Source: an uncultured Megamonas sp.
GTDB taxonomy: Bacteria > Bacillota > Negativicutes > Selenomonadales > Selenomonadaceae
Direction of reading: 5' to 3'
Assembly (NCBI GenBank): GCA_900554895.1
Contig: USIX01000113.1
Location: 1-7,342 of the forward strand
Length of the DNA stretch: 7,342 nt
Below are positions 5,862-7,342 of this stretch, one piece after another; the stretch's first letter is position 1, and every line of letters starts with the position of its first letter. A model generated the notes under the pieces. That model saw nothing but the letters and a program-made list of their open reading frames with translations, had not been told where the DNA came from and searched no databases. The position numbers and the translations under genes were made by a program.

Positions 5862-7342
5862 CAGTATGCACCTCCATAGTTTGCATTTACTTGTCGCATA
5901 ATAGACATTAGACGGTAGGCGATTTCGTCAATATCCTGTTCATTTCGCACTATAAAAGTATTGCCGGTAATTGTTACATTGCCACCGCCCGTATTGGAAG
6001 TGTTTTCGGCAAGTTCACGTTGAATAATTCGTTCTGTGGTCTGTGCCGGATATATGCGACTGCCGGTCGGAAGGTCAACAATTTCGCCGCCACGTTCGTT
6101 TATCTCGGTAAGACCGCCTGTCCAGTTCATTGTACCCGTAGCGTTTTTCCCTATACCGCCATCAACAAAACTAAGCACACTCTGAACCGGAGACGGAGCG
6201 GAATTTTTAAGTTCTAAGTATTTTTGTCTGAGCGGTCCGAAAACATTCGATTCAAACCAGTTGACAACGCCCGCCCATGCGCCCTGGATAGTGGCAATTG
6301 CACTGTTTATACCATTGGCAATTCCTGCACCTGCACTTTGCGCCAGATTTTCTAAAGGATTGTATATATTTCCAGTAAACCAGCTTACTGCTTCACCCCA
6401 TTTACTTTGAATACTTTCCCATGCATTTGCGGCGGACTGCTGAATACTGTTCCACATTTCCATATTTGCCTGTGCCTGCATTTGTGCATTTTGCACCTGC
6501 ATCTGTCCTGCCGTGTTAGCTGTATCGGTAATTCCGTTCCAGATTTCTGTTGTAAAATCTTTAAGCCCTGAAAATACCTGCTTTTGTCCTTCAACCTGTA
6601 TTTGATTGCTTTCAAGTTGCATTTGTCCTGCAATGTTGGCAGTATCAGTGATTTCATTCCAAATATTGGAAACAAAGTCCCTAAAACCTAAATACATCTG
6701 CTGCTGACTGTCCATTTGCGCTTGAGCAGATTGTAACTGAGCCTGTCCGCTCTGCTCTGCAAAATTACTGAAAATAGCATCCGTCTTACCGTATTGCATT
6801 TGAGATACATTCATATTTGTTGCGGCAGACATATTTTGGGCCTTTCCCCACGAACTGTCATTTATGCGCTTTATGATATTGTCTTCTATTGAAAAATCAA
6901 AAAGTCTTGAAAGGCTATCGGCAAACTGGCTGCCCAAAATACTGCCGCCAATCCCGCCGATAGCACCGCCGATAATCGCACCGGCTCCTGTACCGATACC
7001 GGGAAGCACGGAACCGACTATGGCACCTGTAGCACCGCCGATTTTAGCACCTGCCCAACCGCCGGCAATTCCGCCGCCCGCACGGGCAATGGCTGCGCCC
7101 TTTTCTCCTTCATCCGCATTGTAGATATCGTATGCAGCAAAAGGAACGGTAAGAGCAATATTGGCTTTATTTATACCGCCGCCGTAATTCCAGCCTGTTT
7201 TTACTGCGTCTTTTGTTTTGCTCCAAACGGTAGGCTTTGCAGGCGGATTTTTCGGTTTATCCGCAGGCGGCGCACTCGGCTCATTTGGTATTGTCGGCGG
7301 CGTTTCACCCGGTTGATTTTTGCCGTTTACATAAACATTCTG
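5861..7342 (-). CDS. Tail tape measure protein, C-terminal 493 residues (5' end outside window)
   Basis: Sets tail length during assembly and sits in the tail tube, with its C-terminus at the hub. The frame is open from the right edge without a stop, so the gene starts outside. Numbering from the edge, residues 11-38 are a Pro-rich linker. Residues 83-138 form a Gly/Ala/Ile-rich hydrophobic stretch (glycine-zipper type) typical of tape measure proteins. Residues 175-320 are Gln/Met/Ala-rich helical sequence with 40-residue repeats. Residues 398-440 hold the widespread C-terminal motif NATGTMNWTGGLTEINERGG, then EIVDLPTGSRIYPAQTTERI. The last part (453-493) is short strands plus a helix. There is no lysozyme or peptidase domain in the visible part. 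A GTG at 7009 could start translation but has no clear binding site and lies inside the glycine-rich region, so it is taken as an internal valine codon. Confidence 0.92.
   Translation of the reverse strand, partial: QNVYVNGKNQPGETPPTIPNEPSAPPADKPKNPPAKPTVWSKTKDAVKTGWNYGGGINKANIALTVPFAAYDIYNADEGEKGAAIARAGGGIAGGWAGAKIGGATGAIVGSVLPGIGTGAGAIIGGAIGGIGGSILGSQFADSLSRLFDFSIEDNIIKRINDSSWGKAQNMSAATNMNVSQMQYGKTDAIFSNFAEQSGQAQLQSAQAQMDSQQQMYLGFRDFVSNIWNEITDTANIAGQMQLESNQIQVEGQKQVFSGLKDFTTEIWNGITDTANTAGQMQVQNAQMQAQANMEMWNSIQQSAANAWESIQSKWGEAVSWFTGNIYNPLENLAQSAGAGIANGINSAIATIQGAWAGVVNWFESNVFGPLRQKYLELKNSAPSPVQSVLSFVDGGIGKNATGTMNWTGGLTEINERGGEIVDLPTGSRIYPAQTTERIIQRELAENTSNTGGGNVTITGNTFIVRNEQDIDEIAYRLMSIMRQVNANYGGAY
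5869..5875 (-). promoter_or_regulatory. Strong ribosome binding site of the XkdP-like gene
   Basis: GGAGGTG, a near-perfect match to the 16S anti-Shine-Dalgarno, lies 7 bases before ATG 5861. It sits in the last codons of the tape measure gene, where it encodes the Gly-Gly of the C-terminal GGAY. It secures the start that includes the N-terminal extension. Confidence 0.8.
6485..6724 (-). repeat. Two 120-bp (40-residue) repeats in the tape measure gene, plus a partial third
   Basis: Unit 1 is residues 207-246 of the visible protein and unit 2 is residues 247-286. Both carry a Gln-rich segment, then G(F/L)(R/K)DF, IWN and ITDTAN-AGQMQ. A shortened third unit (QMQAQANMEMWNSIQ, from residue 287) follows with weaker similarity. 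Unit pairs differ at many third codon positions, for example in the ITDTAN codons, so the duplication is not recent. Confidence 0.85.
6929..7096 (-). other. Glycine-rich hydrophobic segment in the tape measure protein
   Basis: Residues 83-138 of the visible protein are made almost entirely of Gly, Ala, Ile and Val with closely spaced small residues (for example GAIIGGAIGGIGGSILG, 121-137). Such glycine-zipper stretches are known in tape measure proteins, where they are proposed to insert in the host membrane during DNA entry. The membrane role here is inference from composition. Confidence 0.6.

Noticed and set aside
6385..6675. Second minus-strand open frame of 96 codons inside the tape measure gene
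   Set aside because: It lies wholly within the tape measure frame, follows its repeats, and its product is Cys/Lys/Arg-rich without recognisable features. It is best seen as a shifted-frame shadow.
5861..7009. Tape measure gene starting at GTG 7009
   Set aside because: The frame stays open to the window edge with typical tape measure sequence, and the GTG falls within the glycine-rich stretch. It is an internal codon of a longer gene.

Overview
The window is one continuous block of genes on the minus strand, transcribed from the right edge (7342) to the left edge (1). It is the tail-tip and baseplate module of a contractile-tailed (myovirus-type) phage, a prophage, or a phage-tail-like bacteriocin of the PBSX/skin-element (Xkd) kind. 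The gene order matches the xkdO-P-Q-R-S-T-U series of Bacillus subtilis PBSX. Both end genes run off the window. No capsid, lysis, integration or host gene is visible, so prophage, free phage and tailocin cannot be told apart here.

The host is probably a member of the Bacillota. The Xkd-type gene set, the strong AGGTGG/GGAGGTG ribosome binding sites, the use of TTG starts and a moderate base composition all fit. Clostridia or Negativicutes are plausible, but the sequence does not settle it.

Layout in transcription order: the C-terminal 493 residues of the tail tape measure protein (7342-5861); an XkdP-like tube/hub protein with a worn LysM-like tail (5861-5145); an XkdQ-like hub protein (5148-4183); an XkdR/DUF2577 protein (4173-3751); an XkdS/DUF2634 baseplate wedge protein (3758-3336); an XkdT/baseplate J protein (3343-2309); an XkdU/DUF2313 protein with a long extra C-terminal part (2325-1300); a stand-alone collar-type tail fibre N-domain protein (1303-830); and the first 271 residues of a repeat-bearing tail fibre (814-1).

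Almost every junction overlaps by 1-17 bases or leaves a gap of at most 15 bases, so the genes are very likely one operon with translational coupling. No promoter or terminator is visible and no stretch over 15 bases is without a gene. The products would work together as follows: the tape measure sets tail length and ends at the hub; XkdP/Q/R build the hub and central spike region; XkdS/T/U build the wedges; the last two genes supply the host-binding fibres.

I did not find an evidently new system. The features most worth a second look are the tail fibre repeat, whose copies are nearly identical as protein but strongly diverged at synonymous sites, and the duplicated tryptophan-rich extension of the XkdU-like protein. 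A His-x-His motif in the XkdR-like protein and the ribosome binding sites embedded in upstream coding sequence are also of interest.
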